Position numbers and translations under genes: made by a program. A DNA stretch of 64,000 bases from Leguminivora glycinivorella (lineage: Eukaryota > Arthropoda > Insecta > Lepidoptera > Tortricidae), in contig NC_062974.1 of NCBI RefSeq assembly GCF_023078275.1, positions 25,952,110 through 26,016,109 of the forward strand, written 5' to 3'. Of the stretch, positions 30,660-41,603 are shown piece after piece. Position 1 is the stretch's first letter, and every line of letters begins with the position of its first letter. The notes under the pieces were generated by a model. It was not told where the DNA came from, did no database searches, and was given only the letters and a program-made list of their open reading frames with translations.

Positions 30660-30780
30660 GCGAGCCCGCTCAGTCTGCGCCGAGCGCTCGAAGACAACGG
30701 ACCTGCGTTTGATCGTCCGGCGCACCTAGCTTTCGTAAGCAGCTCGATAGTTCCGAGAAGTGCCGTAAACTGCGACTAAA
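30660..30780 (+). other. CpG-dense block, possible promoter or old element
   Basis: GCGAGCCCGCTCAGTCTGCG contains an initiator-like TCAGT in a CpG-rich stretch quite unlike the flanks. There is no TATA box and no supported exon after it. It lies about 130 bp upstream of the minisatellite. Confidence 0.2.
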
Positions 30781-30904
30781 CAAATCTTGATCCTTTTTAC
30801 ACCTTATGCAATTTTAGCATTCGAGATGCTTTTCATATGATTTTGGATTTTAAGTTATACGTGAAGTTTGTTGAGAGTTTGAATTATTATTATATTTTGG
30901 GACC

Positions 30905-32088
30905 AGGATGAGGTTCTGGTTCTCATGATGATGGAGTCAGGCAGGAGATGTTCAACAGAACTGCTATTCTACTTATCATAACTCCACCATGTTTGGGCTC
31001 ATTAGATTTGGGCTGATGAGCACCATCGATCTAGATGAGGTCCAAGGTCTCATGATGGAGTCAGGAGGTGGTCAACAGAACTGCTATTCTCCTCATCATA
31101 ACCCCATCATGTTTGGGCTCATTAGATTTGGGCTGACGAGCACCATCGAACTAGATGAGGTCCAAGGTCTCATGATGGAGTCAGAGGTGGTCAACAGAAC
31201 AGCTATTCTCCTCATCATAACCCCATCATGTTTGGACTCATTACATTTGGGCTGACGAGCACCATCGAACTAGATGAGGTCCAAGGTCTTATGATGGAGT
31301 CAGGAGGTGGTCAACAGAACTGCTATTCTCCCCATCATAACCCCATCATGTTTGGGCTCATTAGATTTGGGCTGACGAGCACCATCGAACTAGATGAGGT
31401 CCAGGGTCTCATGATGGAGTCAGGAGGTGGCCAACAGAAATGCTATTCTCCTCATCATAACCCCATCATGTTCGGGCTCATTAGATTTGGGCTGACGAGC
31501 ACCATTGAACTAGATGAGGTCCAAGGTCTTATGATGGAGTCAGGAGGTGGTCAACAGAACTGCTATTCTCCTCATCATAACTCCATCATGTTTGGGCTCA
31601 TTAGATTTGGGCTGACGAGCACCATCGAACTAGATGAGGTCCAGGGTCTCATGATGGAGTCAGGAGGTGGCCAACAGAACTGCTATTCTCCTCATCATAA
31701 CCCCATCATGTTCGGGCTCATTACATTTGGGCTGACGAGCACCATGGAACTAGATGAGGTCCAAGGTCTTATGATGGAGTCAGGAGGTGGTCAACAGAAC
31801 TGCTATTCTCCTCATCATAACCCCATCATGTTTGGGCTCATTAGATTTGGGCTGACGAGCACCATCGAACTAGATGAGGTCCAGGGTCTCATGATGGAGT
31901 CAGGAGGTGGCCAACAGAACTGCTATTCTCCTCATCATAACCCCATCATGTTCGGGCTCATTAGATTTGGGCTGACGAGCACCATTGAACTAGACGAGGT
32001 CCAAGTTCTCATGATGGAGTCAGGAGGTGGTCAACAGAACTGCTATTCTCCTCATCATAACCCCATCATATTTGGGCTCATTATAAAT
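30905..32088 (+). repeat. Minisatellite, 120-bp unit (40 codons), about 10 copies
   Basis: The unit starts ATGTTTGGGCTCATTAGA. Unit starts are at 30989, 31109, 31228, 31348, 31468, 31588, 31708, 31828, 31948 and 32068 (ATA in the last). A decayed partial unit lies before 30989. The second unit has a 1-bp deletion, which breaks the frame. From 31228 the frame stays open for 314 residues of a 40-residue repeat (LDEVQGLMMESGGGQQN). Units from 31348 alternate between two types, giving a 240-bp higher-order period. I found no start context, signal peptide or exon signals that make it a gene. Confidence 0.9.
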
Positions 32089-32116
32089 ATGTGGAAGGTC
32101 GTTAATAATAATAATA

Positions 32117-32154
32117 AATGGAAAAAATGTTTTATTAGGGTACCCCTACATATA
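32117..32154 (-). repeat. Fam-A fragment, left part of a split copy
   Basis: AAATGTTTTATTAGGGTACC then CCTACATA matches Fam-A in reverse. It continues, after a 3.08-kb insertion, at 35234. Confidence 0.75.
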
Positions 32155-32744
32155 CTGCCGTCCTATCACTAGAACCCCTCTAAGCTGCATATTACCAGTT
32201 TTCATTTGGATAAATATTCTTAAATAGGAAAGAATTCCCCATCGACTGGTCTTGGAATCATATTTTTATCATTTTTAGTTACCGAGATACAGAGTCGACA
32301 TACCTCGCTAAGTGCACTATTTTATAACCCTTTTCAATAGTATAAAACCGCAAACCCACATTTGTCTTCTATAACTTATATTAAAGTTGTTTATCTTCAT
32401 AGTTTTATCACACGATACATAACTATAACAACGTTACTTGACATAAGCTTCATAAATTCCCATTAAAGCCGTTTAATTGCGTTATTACATTTTATAACAT
32501 TCACTTTTTTAAATAAAATACTACGCTTAAACACGGCTAAAGTCCTTTAACCGTGTATTTAAAGACTTTCATTGTAATTTCGGTTACAAATACATCACTA
32601 AAACCTAGTTACTGCGCTTTACGGTGAATTTATTACTAAAAAATATTCATAATGCCACACTGAAACAGGACAAACCAGCAAAGCTACGCTAAAACCCCGC
32701 TAGTTGTAAAAGTATACCTTCCAAAGTTATTGCGCCATTCCGAC

Positions 32745-32842
32745 AGTCGGCCGAGCGGCTCGCGCGTAGAAGGTTTTGCGAAGGCTGTAGTGACCGGTGA
32801 ATGAACATTTTCTCCTTAAAATGTTAAGAAACCGAAGACCAG
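32745..32842 (+). other. Candidate non-coding first exon
   Basis: A CpG-rich block (GACAGTCGGCCGAGCGGCTC) is followed by AGACCAG and a perfect donor GTAAGT (32843-32848). The first ATG (32773) closes after a few codons. The next (32821) would read into the candidate second exon and stop. It is inside the 3.08-kb element, so it may be that element's own transcript or a captured gene start. Confidence 0.3.
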
Positions 32843-33189
32843 GTAAGTGTTAAATATCGTTTTTTTCAAGCACAACTTGCGTTTTGCTAACGTATTATCA
32901 CACGTTTGCCGCGACAAGTAAATACCTAACTCATAAGTTATTCGATCAAGAGCCCAGTTAAAACTATTGTGTACAAATAAAGCGTAAACAAAAAAGTCAA
33001 GAAATTACATTGTACCATCCTATTGCTATGTAGGCATTGCCATAGCCACATACATTTTGTAAGCATTTATTTACCTTACAATGTTTTAGTACCTATGTAG
33101 GTATGGATTACTTGCGCAACATTATATTACCGTCAAGCTGATTTAATAATGCAGTCAAATATCAAATTAATTAATGTTATTTCTTTTAG

Positions 33190-33279
33190 GCTTGTTACGA
33201 ACTTCAGGATACAAACGATAACAGAGATCTGCGAATAAAATGAATACCGAAAAACCGACCACAAGTCATGACACCAGCA
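33190..33279 (+). CDS. Candidate second exon with start codon, product unknown
   Basis: It is preceded by a good acceptor, TTATTTCTTTTAG (33177-33189), and followed by a donor GTAAGT at 33280-33285. An ATG at 33240 in a favourable AAAATG context begins MNTEKPTTSHDTS. Read through the donor, the frame continues to a stop near 33410. An overlapping 75-residue frame (33268-33495) is open in another phase. I do not recognise the product and cannot place a third exon. Confidence 0.25.
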
Positions 33280-35233
33280 GTAAGTTTAATAAATGTAGAA
33301 CAGAAGGGGATTGCTCAACTCGATCTCTATCTTTACCAAGGAACATTCTATCGTTGTGTATTGTTTCAAGAATTTTTGAGATTGATACCTCAGAATTCTT
33401 TGCCTAACTTAGCCACGTCGAACGTTTCTGCTTTAATTTTCAATGCTGACGAAAATACATCAATTTTAAAACTCCCTTTTACTGGTCCAAGCTAAAACCG
33501 TTGCTGACGATCATCGAATTTGGGTTTATCCTTCGTTGTAACAAAATCGAACAACGTTTACTTCTTTAATCATTCGTAAAATGCTTCTCATCTTGATATA
33601 AGGAAAGAAGGTTTTTGACTAAGTATTCCGTCGCAGACGCATTGAAACTACAAGTGATGACTCGAAAGAAGAAGAACTCTATACCTAGCATGTAAAAATT
33701 GTAAAATGACAACATATGTATCATCCAAAATGAAGCTTTATCTTGATTTATCCGCTCCAATTCATACAAACAACAGAGAAACAGACTTAAATTTAACCTA
33801 GTTAATACAATTTTAAGCAATGATGCACCTGATTTTACCAGAAATTGTTAACAAAGATCTCTATATTGATTCTAGTTTAAAGAAAAAAAAAAAAAAAGAT
33901 GTATGATATATAAGTATTCTGCTGTACCAATTCATTCAGACCCTTCAAATCCAGAAGTTTTACATACAGAAAAGGAGGACTGACCTACACATAAGTACAT
34001 ATAACCATTTATCGATGTAGAACCACCGTCGATATAGAGCACTACACTCGTAATATTAATATTAATAATACAACTGTCGAAAACCAAACGCACAAAAAAA
34101 GAAAAATAAATTTTAAGAAGAACGGAATCAAGCGGAAAGAGAGAAAATTATTATGTCAAACAATCCTAAATGTATTTTGAGTTTTTGAAGTATAAAATAA
34201 ATAAAGATTGCTATTTTCACTTGCTTGGCGAATAATAAATGAAATCCGTGTTTCTTTTTGTAAGAACTGCCAATGTCAACCGTTTTTAACCTTATATAAC
34301 TCGATAATAAAAACATTATTTTAATAGTGTATTATAGTAATAATACGAATAACTTTGGATATCCAAGAGCGACACCTTTCGCCGTGTCGGTATAGCAAAT
34401 TGATTTGTTGCAATGTAAAAAGCGAATTTTATTGTTTCATATTAATGTTATGTTAGTTTTCACTAATGTTAGAATATTATATTAAGTTTAAATATGTTAA
34501 TTTGTAACATAACTTATAACAAGGTTTTTTATGCATGCAAATAAATGGTTACAATATCATACAGTTGTCTTTTATTCATTTAACAAATTGAATTGCTCTT
34601 GAAACTTAGTGCAGGTACTGCAGGTAAACGGGACATTGCTAAAATGATAAACTCCTTTTAAAAAGAATGACAATGCTAAAACCTAGTAATCGTCGCTGGT
34701 TTGTCATATAGCGGGCTTTTAGATTAGGAATGCATACAAATTATTTCGATGTTAGTAGTCATTGCATAGCTTAAAAACGGTTACAGCATTTTTTAGAGCA
34801 TATACGATAGTATAAAATTGTTTAGTGTCTTTGCGGTTATTAAGTTATGTTTTTAGATTATTATGCAATGCTCAGTTACGATTACTATAAACACGTAAAT
34901 TTACTTTGCCGTTATTAAGCCATGTTTTATGTATTATTCAATCCTAAAAAACGGCTAAAGTATACTTAACCGTGTTTTAACAGTAAAATCATACATATTT
35001 TAGGAATTATTTGCATAACTTAAACACAAAATGGCGAATTTCTAATAAATTAAACAATATTTAATTAAATTGATTTTAAATAATGTTAGCGTGAATTTAG
35101 TTTTAATTTAAGAATAAAAGAAATCTGGACTAAATCGACACATTTCCTAGAGATATGGGTTTTTATGTTTTTTGCCCATATCTCAAAACTATCATTTGTG
35201 GGTTAGATGGGTTTTAGTGATAGGACGGCAGTA

Positions 35234-35568
35234 TAAAGAGGGGGCAGATATTTTTTTTCATTTCAACCCCAACGTGTGATATATTGTTAGATAGGTATTT
35301 AAAAATGAATTAGGTTTTACTAAGATCGATTTTTGATAATTTTCATATTTTCGGAAATAATCGCTCCTAAAGGAAAAAAAGTGCGCCCCCCCCTATAACT
35401 TTTGAACCATATGTTTAAAAATATGAAGAAAATCACAAAAGTAGAACTTTACAAAGACTTTCTTTGAAAATTGTTTTGAACTTTATAGGTTAGTTTTTGA
35501 GAAAAATACGGAAAACTACGGAACCCTACACTGAGCGTGGCCCGACACGCTTTTGGCCGGTTTTTATG
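35234..35568 (-). repeat. Fam-A, right part of the split copy
   Basis: From GAGGGGGCAGATATTTTTTT through CGGAAATAATCGCTCCTAAA to CACGCTTTTGGCCGG, the reverse of Fam-A. With 32117-32154 it forms one 3'-truncated copy. Confidence 0.8.
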
Positions 35569-35925
35569 TTATTTTAATACTTTTCTGTGCTATTCATACA
35601 TTGTCACCCTAGGGGATTCAGTATTGACAGCTTCTTTTTTCTTTCTGCATATATTTCTTTCCGCTTGTAAGTTTATTGTAAATAAGACTGCTTGCACTTA
35701 CATTGACATTATAATTACATAATGCTATTAAATTAAATCTAATGAAGCGTTGTTTTATTTCCTAAATCTCAAAACCCTCTAAATCGAATATGTATAGTAA
35801 TGAGCAAAAATTTTACCGCAGGCTTTCCAAACCGACGATGTTTGATCAGCTACTTTTAGAACGAACATGTACATAATTATTTTGATTTTCACCCTTTAAA
35901 TTTTAAAAACATTTTAAAGTTTAAA
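35569..35925. other. Unrecognised stretch
   Basis: The short frame at 35537-35722 begins inside Fam-A and has no known domain. Confidence 0.35.
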
Positions 35926-36180
35926 ATGTTTCTAAGACGCAATGTTTTGCAAATTTGGTCACGCCATGCACAGTTAAACTGTGGAATGAATTGTCGCCAG
36001 CGGTATTTCCGGACCAATGCGACCTTCAAACCTTCAAGAAAAGAGCGTACATCCATCTTAAAGGCCGGCAACGCACCTCCAACACTTCTGGTGCTTCTGG
36101 TGTCCATGGGCGGCAGTCATCGCTTACCATCAGGCAGCCTATCTGCTCGTTTGCCTCCTATCCCATAAAAAAACGTTTAA
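35926..36180 (+). pseudogene. LINE ORF2 C-terminal remnant
   Basis: One frame gives VKLWNELSPAVFPDQC followed by FKKRAYIHLKGRQR. This is the ending typical of insect CR1-like LINE proteins (LWN-x-LP-x-x-VFP and F-K-x-R). It then reads through CCATCAGGCAGCCTATCTGC. Only the last 60-70 residues remain. The Fam-O copy starts immediately after. Confidence 0.65.
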
Positions 36181-37243
36181 TATTTTTTAAGAAAAAAAAA
36201 ACCGCCGCCTTTCGGGTTCTGGTGAAAGCTACTTGCGAATGTTGGATTATGTAGAAATGTGTAGGTATTTTTTAAAACTGCTTTTAATGCTTTAATTATT
36301 TGATGGCAACACAAATCAATATACGTATAACGCTAAGGTTTGAGGAGTTTCTCAATTCCTCATGAATCCGATTATAAGAAATCGAAGCTTGACAAACTTT
36401 GACTTGAAAACTCAATATGCTTAACAAACATAACTAAATAAATGTCACTGTTCTGAACTTAAATGCATGCTTTTCTTACAAAAATACCAAAGTCACTATG
36501 AGTGTGCCGTTCAGATTTGAGGAGTTCGGTTCTGACCATCATCAGCAGTTCCACTGCACCAAATGTCACTGTTCTGGACGTAAGTGCATGCTGTTCTTAT
36601 AAAAATACCAAAGTCACTATAAGCGTGCCGTTCAGATTTGAGGAGTTTGGTTCTGAGTGTTCTGACCATCATCAGCAGTTCCACTGCACCAAATATCACT
36701 GTTCTGGACTGGACGTAAGTGCATGATGTTCTTATAAGAATACCAAAGTCACTATAAGTGTTCCGTTCAGATTTGAGAAGATCGGTTCTGACCATCATCA
36801 GCAGTTCCACTGCACCAAATGTCACTGTTCTGGACGAAAGTGCATGCTGTTCTTATAAAAATACCAAAGTCACTATAAGCGTGCCGTTCAGATTTGAGAA
36901 GTTCCGTTCTGGCCATCATCAGCAGTTCCACTGCACCAAATGTCACTGTTCCGTACCTAAATGCATGCTGTTCCTTTAAAAACACAAAAATCACCATACG
37001 TATGCCTCTCAGATTCGAGGAGTTCCCTCGATTACTCCAGGATCCCATCATCAGAACTGGGTTCTGAGAAAAATGGGACCAATCTGTATTCATATACATT
37101 CAATTTTTTTTTTTTTTAATCGGTCCAGTAACAACGGAGATATCGAGGAACAAACATAAAAAAATGAAAAAAAAAATAAACATACAGACGAATTGAGAAC
37201 CTCGCCTCAAATGTCTCAGATTTGAGGCGACGGTTAAAAAGTG
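36181..37243 (+). mobile_element. Fam-O, second copy, about five internal tandem units
   Basis: It opens AAAACCGCCGCCTTTCGGGT and ends GAGGCGACGGTTAAAAA. Tandem units (about 121-130 bp) have TTCCACTGCACC at 36549, 36680, 36808 and 36929, with a decayed first unit near 36438. It carries the uninterrupted AAAAATGGGACCAATCTGTA, the empty version of the site filled at 23697-24047. A further single unit lies beyond the end, at 37245-37335. Confidence 0.7.
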
Positions 37244-37369
37244 ACACATCATGAGCAGTTCCAATGCACCAAATGTCACTGTTCTGGACGTAAGTGCATG
37301 CTGTTCTTATAAAAATATGAAAGTCACTATAACTGTGATAATTTCCGAAAATATTAATATTATCAAAAA

Positions 37370-37906
37370 AACCGGCCAAGAGCGTGTCGGGCCACGCTCA
37401 ATGTAGGGTTCCGTAGTTTTCCCTATTTTTCTCAAAAACTACTGAACCTATCAAGTTCAAAACAATTTTCCTAGAAAGTCTTTATAAAGTTCTACTTTTG
37501 TGATTTTTTTCATATTTTTTAAACATATGGTTCAAAAGTTAGAGGGGGGGGGGACGCACTTTTTTTTCCTTTAGGAGCGATTATTTCCGAAAATATTAAT
37601 ATCATCAAAAAACGATCTTAGTAAACCCTTATTGATTTTTAAATACCTATCCAACAATATATCATACGTTGGGGTTGGAATGAAAAAAATTATCAGCCTC
37701 CACTTTACATGTAGGGGGGGTACCCTAATAAAACATTTTTTTGCATTTTTTATTTTTGCACTTTGTTGGCGTGATTGATATACATATTGGTACCAAATTT
37801 CAGCTTTCTAGTGCTTACGGTTACTGAGATTATCCGCGGACGGACGGACGGACAGACAGACATGGCGAAACTATAAGGGTTCCTAGTTGACTACGGAACC
37901 CTAAAA
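37370..37906 (+). mobile_element. Fam-A, complete copy
   Basis: ACCGGCCAAGAGCGTGTCGG to GACTACGGAACCCTAAAAA. It is preceded by a stray internal Fam-A segment (CCGAAAATATTAATATTATC, 37343-37362). Confidence 0.75.
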
Positions 37907-38210
37907 ACGATCTTAGTAAACCCTTATTCATTTTTAAATACCTATCCAACAATATATCACACGTTGGGGTTGGAATGAAAAAAAAATCAGCCCCCACTTT
38001 ACATGTAGGGGGGGTACCCTAATAAAACATTTTTTTCCATTTTTTATTTTTGCACTTTGTTGGCGTGATTGATATACATATTGTTACTAAATTTCAGCTT
38101 TCTAGTGCTTACGGTTACTGAGATTATCCGCGGACGGACGGACGGACGGACGGACAGACAGACATGGCGAAACTATAGGGGTTCCTAGTTGACTACGGAA
38201 CCCTAAAAAA
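37905..38210 (+). repeat. Fam-A partial, tandem to the previous copy
   Basis: It restarts at CGATCTTAGTAAACCCTTAT and runs to the same terminal GACTACGGAACCCTAAAAA. The junction is an A-run common to both sites, consistent with unequal exchange or slippage. Confidence 0.7.
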
Positions 38211-38962
38211 CAGAAATCACTATTAAACTATTCTCTAATTTCAAGTTCCTAACTAAAATTTTCCTAATAAAAAAAAAAACAAATTGATCCCGCTACAAAC
38301 TTTCACTCCCTTTTTCCCTCTACTAGGGGTGTAAATTTTCATAATCGATTCTTATCTCTTCGAAATTTTGTTAATGCAATCTATACAAATTTCGACTTTC
38401 TAGCTTTCGTAGTTTCGGCTCAGCGGTGTTGGTTGTTGAATCAATCAATTAGGAAACCTGTATTTATATATGTATATGTAGACTACTATACTTTTACTAC
38501 ATTCATACACCTTATTTACTACTACCATACCATGAACAGGAAATTCCCCGTATAAAATTGAAAATTATGTTATTACCAATTTAATTCAAAACTATCAAGA
38601 TTATTTGTGTCGGCGTTGAAACGCGCGTTGAGTTGCAGGTGCTCGCGTACCGAGCGCCAACGCCATCTATCGATGGCCGTTTCGTGAAATTGATGAGCGC
38701 TCTAAGGAATAAGGAGTCTTAACAAGCAGGGGGCGTAATGAGAGTAAACAGTTTTGTAAGGGAATTGGGAAGTTTGGGTAAGTATGGGAGTTCGGGTTGA
38801 TTGTTTTTTGTAGTGTTTAGGAAATATGTGTTTCCGTTCTTGTTAGGAATTGTTATTGTTTTTGCCTTCCAGTGGGCCACTAAAGAGTCTAATTAAAAAA
38901 ATATGTTTTTAAAGGGAAGAAAATGGGTCGAGAGAAAATTTTCTAATACATATTCTGAGAAC
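38211..38962. other. Unrecognised stretch
   Basis: It includes a CpG-rich patch (38605-38690, around TCGCGTACCGAGCGCCAACG). Nothing supports a gene. Confidence 0.35.
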
Positions 38963-38968
38963 AAAGAT

Positions 38969-39190
38969 GTATTGTCGGTAGTGACCCTGCCTGCTGCGCC
39001 GCGGTCTCGGATTCGAATCCCGGTAAGGGCATTTATTTGTGTGATGAGCACAGATATTTGTTCCTGAGTCATGGATGTTTTCTATGTATATAAGTATTTA
39101 TATATTTTATATATCGTTGCCTGAGTACGCACAACACAAGACTTCTTGAGCTTACCGTGGGCCACAGTCAATCTGTGTAAGAATGTTTGG
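38969..39190 (+). mobile_element. SINE2, 5' truncated
   Basis: It starts inside the head at TCGGTAGTGACCCTGCC. Box B is altered (GATTCGAATCCC). The body is complete to GTCAATCTGTGTAAGAATG. Confidence 0.8.
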
Positions 39191-39926
39191 ATGGTTTTTT
39201 TTTCAATGGTTTTCAATTCTAACAATATCTCTAGTTGACTTAAGTCATTATTCATACTAAAAGAGCAATTAGGGAAGATAACTATTTATCAGTCTTTTTG
39301 TTTATTTTCTGCCCAAAAATTATCTGACACTATATTATCCTGTCACGGTCGCCATGTGGTGTGGAGCCGATTAAATGAAACACATGTACGTTTCCGTAGA
39401 CGACTGTATTAATACTGTCCATAAAATGTGGCATGCAAACTTTTTGTCTATACTATACTAGAACATAAACTACGTACACACCTCAATTATTTGTAGAGCC
39501 ATAGGAGCATGTCAAATGTTAATGTAGCCTTCTTTTTGCGCGATGTTTTTGCCGGTGACTGTACCTATTTATATCCATGACAACATATTGGCAGTGCGCA
39601 TGACAGAGAGTGGTGCTGATTGTCACAAATACACGTCATCTTATGGGCAAGTCCAACATTAATGCCAGGATAATTTAACATGGAAAAGCCCACAAAATGA
39701 GGGCAGCACTAGTGCACGTAGCTTATAGGGTAAACTATACCCTTGATACCATTTGCCAATATATTGAAAGGTATCAGTAAAGTAGGGCGTAGGCAGTAAT
39801 TTGTAACTAAGATACCCTCGTCCTTGAGTCAAGTAGGCTTTAATCGGCCTTTACGTAGAATTTATCTTAATAGGGTATATCTTCTTTCAAGGTTAACTGG
39901 AAGAAGTTATTGTTTGGTTATACAAG
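39191..39926. other. Unrecognised stretch
   Basis: CTGTCACGGTCGCCATGTGG (39341-39360) faintly resembles 26960-26980. Nothing else stands out. Confidence 0.35.
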
Positions 39927-40150
39927 AATTGAGTTTATTTTTATACCACGTCGGTCGCAAACAGGCATACGGTCCGCCTGATGGAAAGCAATCACAGTAA
40001 CCTATGGACGCCTGCAACTCAAGAAGTGTCACATGTGCGTTGCCGACCCATTAGAAACTTGAACACTCCGTTTTTGAAGAACCCCGTACTGCAGTTCATA
40101 TACCTCGCCAGGGAGCTCATTCCACAGCCGGAGCGTCCGCGGGAGGAAAT
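39927..40150 (-). repeat. Fam-D LINE 3' region
   Basis: ACCACGTCGGTCGCAAACAG, CCGCCTGATGGAAAGC and ATGGACGCCTGCAACTCAAG are the family landmarks (also 44349, 51132 and 54045). The left TTTATTTTT edge is the tail side, so the LINE ran on the minus strand. Confidence 0.6.
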
Positions 40151-40151
40151 T

Positions 40152-40344
40152 ACAATACATTTTTTCTCACTTTTTATTTCACCACTTTGTCGGCTTGATT
40201 GATATACATATTGGTACCGAATTTCAGCTTTCTAGTGCTAACGGTCACTGAGATTATTCGCAGACGGATGGACGGATGGACGGACAGACAGACATGGCGA
40301 AACTATAAGGGTTCCTAGTGGGGTTGACTACGGAACCCTAAAAA
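40152..40344 (+). repeat. Fam-A 3' fragment
   Basis: GATTGATATACATATTGGTA, a degenerate (CGGA)n run and GACTACGGAACCCTAAAAA. A small GGGG insertion (TAGTGGGGTTGACTACGG) is private to this copy. Confidence 0.7.
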
Positions 40345-40931
40345 GAATCTAAATGTTTATTACAAACACAATCAAACCCTGGGACGTTCTACAATATATT
40401 ATGTAAACTAAATACAAAACATACATAATATAAGAACAAATAATATTCGCGATAAAAACAATCGTGTTATTTTACTTGAGATTTGTGTGTTTCTTTCTCA
40501 ATTATTATTTTTTATTATAAACTGGCCTGTGATTGACCTTAGTCGCACCTGATGGAAAATGACGACAATGCCGAAGTTATAGCTCACTGGTTCAGTAATA
40601 GCAATGAATGTGATATGAAATTGAAAAATTTTGTTATCGATATTCGATATTTTGTAAAGACAAAAAGAACAAAATATAATAGAATGTACTTGTGCAGATA
40701 AAGGGACCCCGAGCTTTGTACACAGTTAAAAACGTAAGCTCAATTTATTCAGCAAACTCAATAGATGATTTATTAATAAAGGTTAAAGGCCTTCGAAGGA
40801 ACGCGCCCGATAGATATTAATATTCATTTAACAATAAATAATGTACATAATTGAAACCTCAATAGACCAAAAGAAATAATCAATACAGCTGTATAAAACT
40901 ATTAAAAAAAACCAACAAAAAAAATATTTAC
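40345..40931. other. Unrecognised AT-rich stretch
   Basis: No frame or shared repeat was seen. Confidence 0.4.
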
Positions 40932-41060
40932 AAATAAATATTATAAATATTATAGGACATTCTTACACAGATTGACTGAGGCCCACGGTAAGCTCAAGAA
41001 GGCTTGTGTTGTGGGTACTCAGACAACGATATATATAATATATAAATACTTATATACATT
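40932..41060 (-). repeat. SINE2 3' half
   Basis: ATTATAGGACATTCTTACAC through AACGATATATATAATATATA, the tail half only. The tRNA-like head is missing at the right. Confidence 0.75.
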
Positions 41061-41068
41061 GGTAGTAT

Positions 41069-41191
41069 TACCGCGCAGGATCGCGATGCTTATCCGCTGC
41101 TCAAGAAACGAACCAGCCCTCTGGTCATCAGTGAGGCGCTGAGCCTGCTCCTTAAAACAGAGCGTGCTCCGGGTCCCCAGGAAATAATATA
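41069..41191 (+). pseudogene. Short coding-like fragment, unknown
   Basis: One plus frame reads DRDAYPLLKKRTSPLVISEA and continues SLLLKTERAPGPQ before a TAA at 41189-41191. It is GC-richer than the neighbours. It has no start codon and is cut on the left by the SINE2 fragment, so it is probably a piece of a transposon protein or a lost exon. I do not recognise it. Confidence 0.3.
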
Positions 41192-41373
41192 AGTACTTAT
41201 ATCCTTTGCGATCTCAAAGCATACCATATAATATCAAAGAGAGGACAAGCCGCCGGCGGATTTGTTAGCTCATTGGGCGTGTAGTTGTCGTTGTGTGCGT
41301 GTGTAAGGACACGACTCCCTGGTCGTTCGCATGCACACAGGCATGGAAATAATGCGTGTTTATCGTGCAATAG

Positions 41374-41603
41374 CACATCTCAGACACTGGCGATCAAATA
41401 TATGAAAGAGGCGCGTTCCTAGCACACATTCTAAGCTCGTGTAGGTGAACGCGTACCATGCTTGTATGAGTGAGATACGGCAGGTCGACTGTTCGCGTGT
41501 TTGACAGGCGATAACTGTGAGGTAACCGAGCCGGGGTAGGCGGCACTTTCGGCGGGGAGCGGGAGTAGCCATACTGTACAATAGTACTCTTTATTATACT
41601 GTG
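41374..41603 (-). mobile_element. Fam-M, complete copy, 7-bp target duplication
   Basis: On the minus strand it runs CACAGTATAATAAAGAG to GTGTCTGAGATGTG. The flanks GCAATAG (41367-41373) and GCAATTG (41604-41610) differ at one base, an older 7-bp duplication. The 73-residue frame is read-through. Confidence 0.8.

Larger units (their letters stand above)
32155..35233. mobile_element. 3.08-kb unidentified transposon with inverted ends, inserted in Fam-A
   Basis: The left end CTGCCGTCCTATCACTAGAA and the reverse complement of the right end, CTGCCGTCCTATCACTAAAA, match. Inverted identity extends about 30 bases with three mismatches. TATA flanks both ends (TA- or 4-bp duplication; the site itself is repetitive). 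The sequence outside is one Fam-A copy cut in two. No transposase is recognised. Inside are two exon-like blocks (32745-32842 and 33190-33279), a pair of imperfect palindromes around AACGGCTAAAGT/ACTTTAACCGT at 32533 and 34949, and otherwise AT-rich sequence. Confidence 0.75.

Noticed and set aside
31228..32172. 314-residue repetitive open reading frame as a protein-coding gene
   Set aside because: It is the minisatellite read in its open frame. Upstream units are frame-broken, no exon or start signals are seen, and the last residues run into Fam-A sequence. Reported as a repeat with the codon observation kept as a finding.
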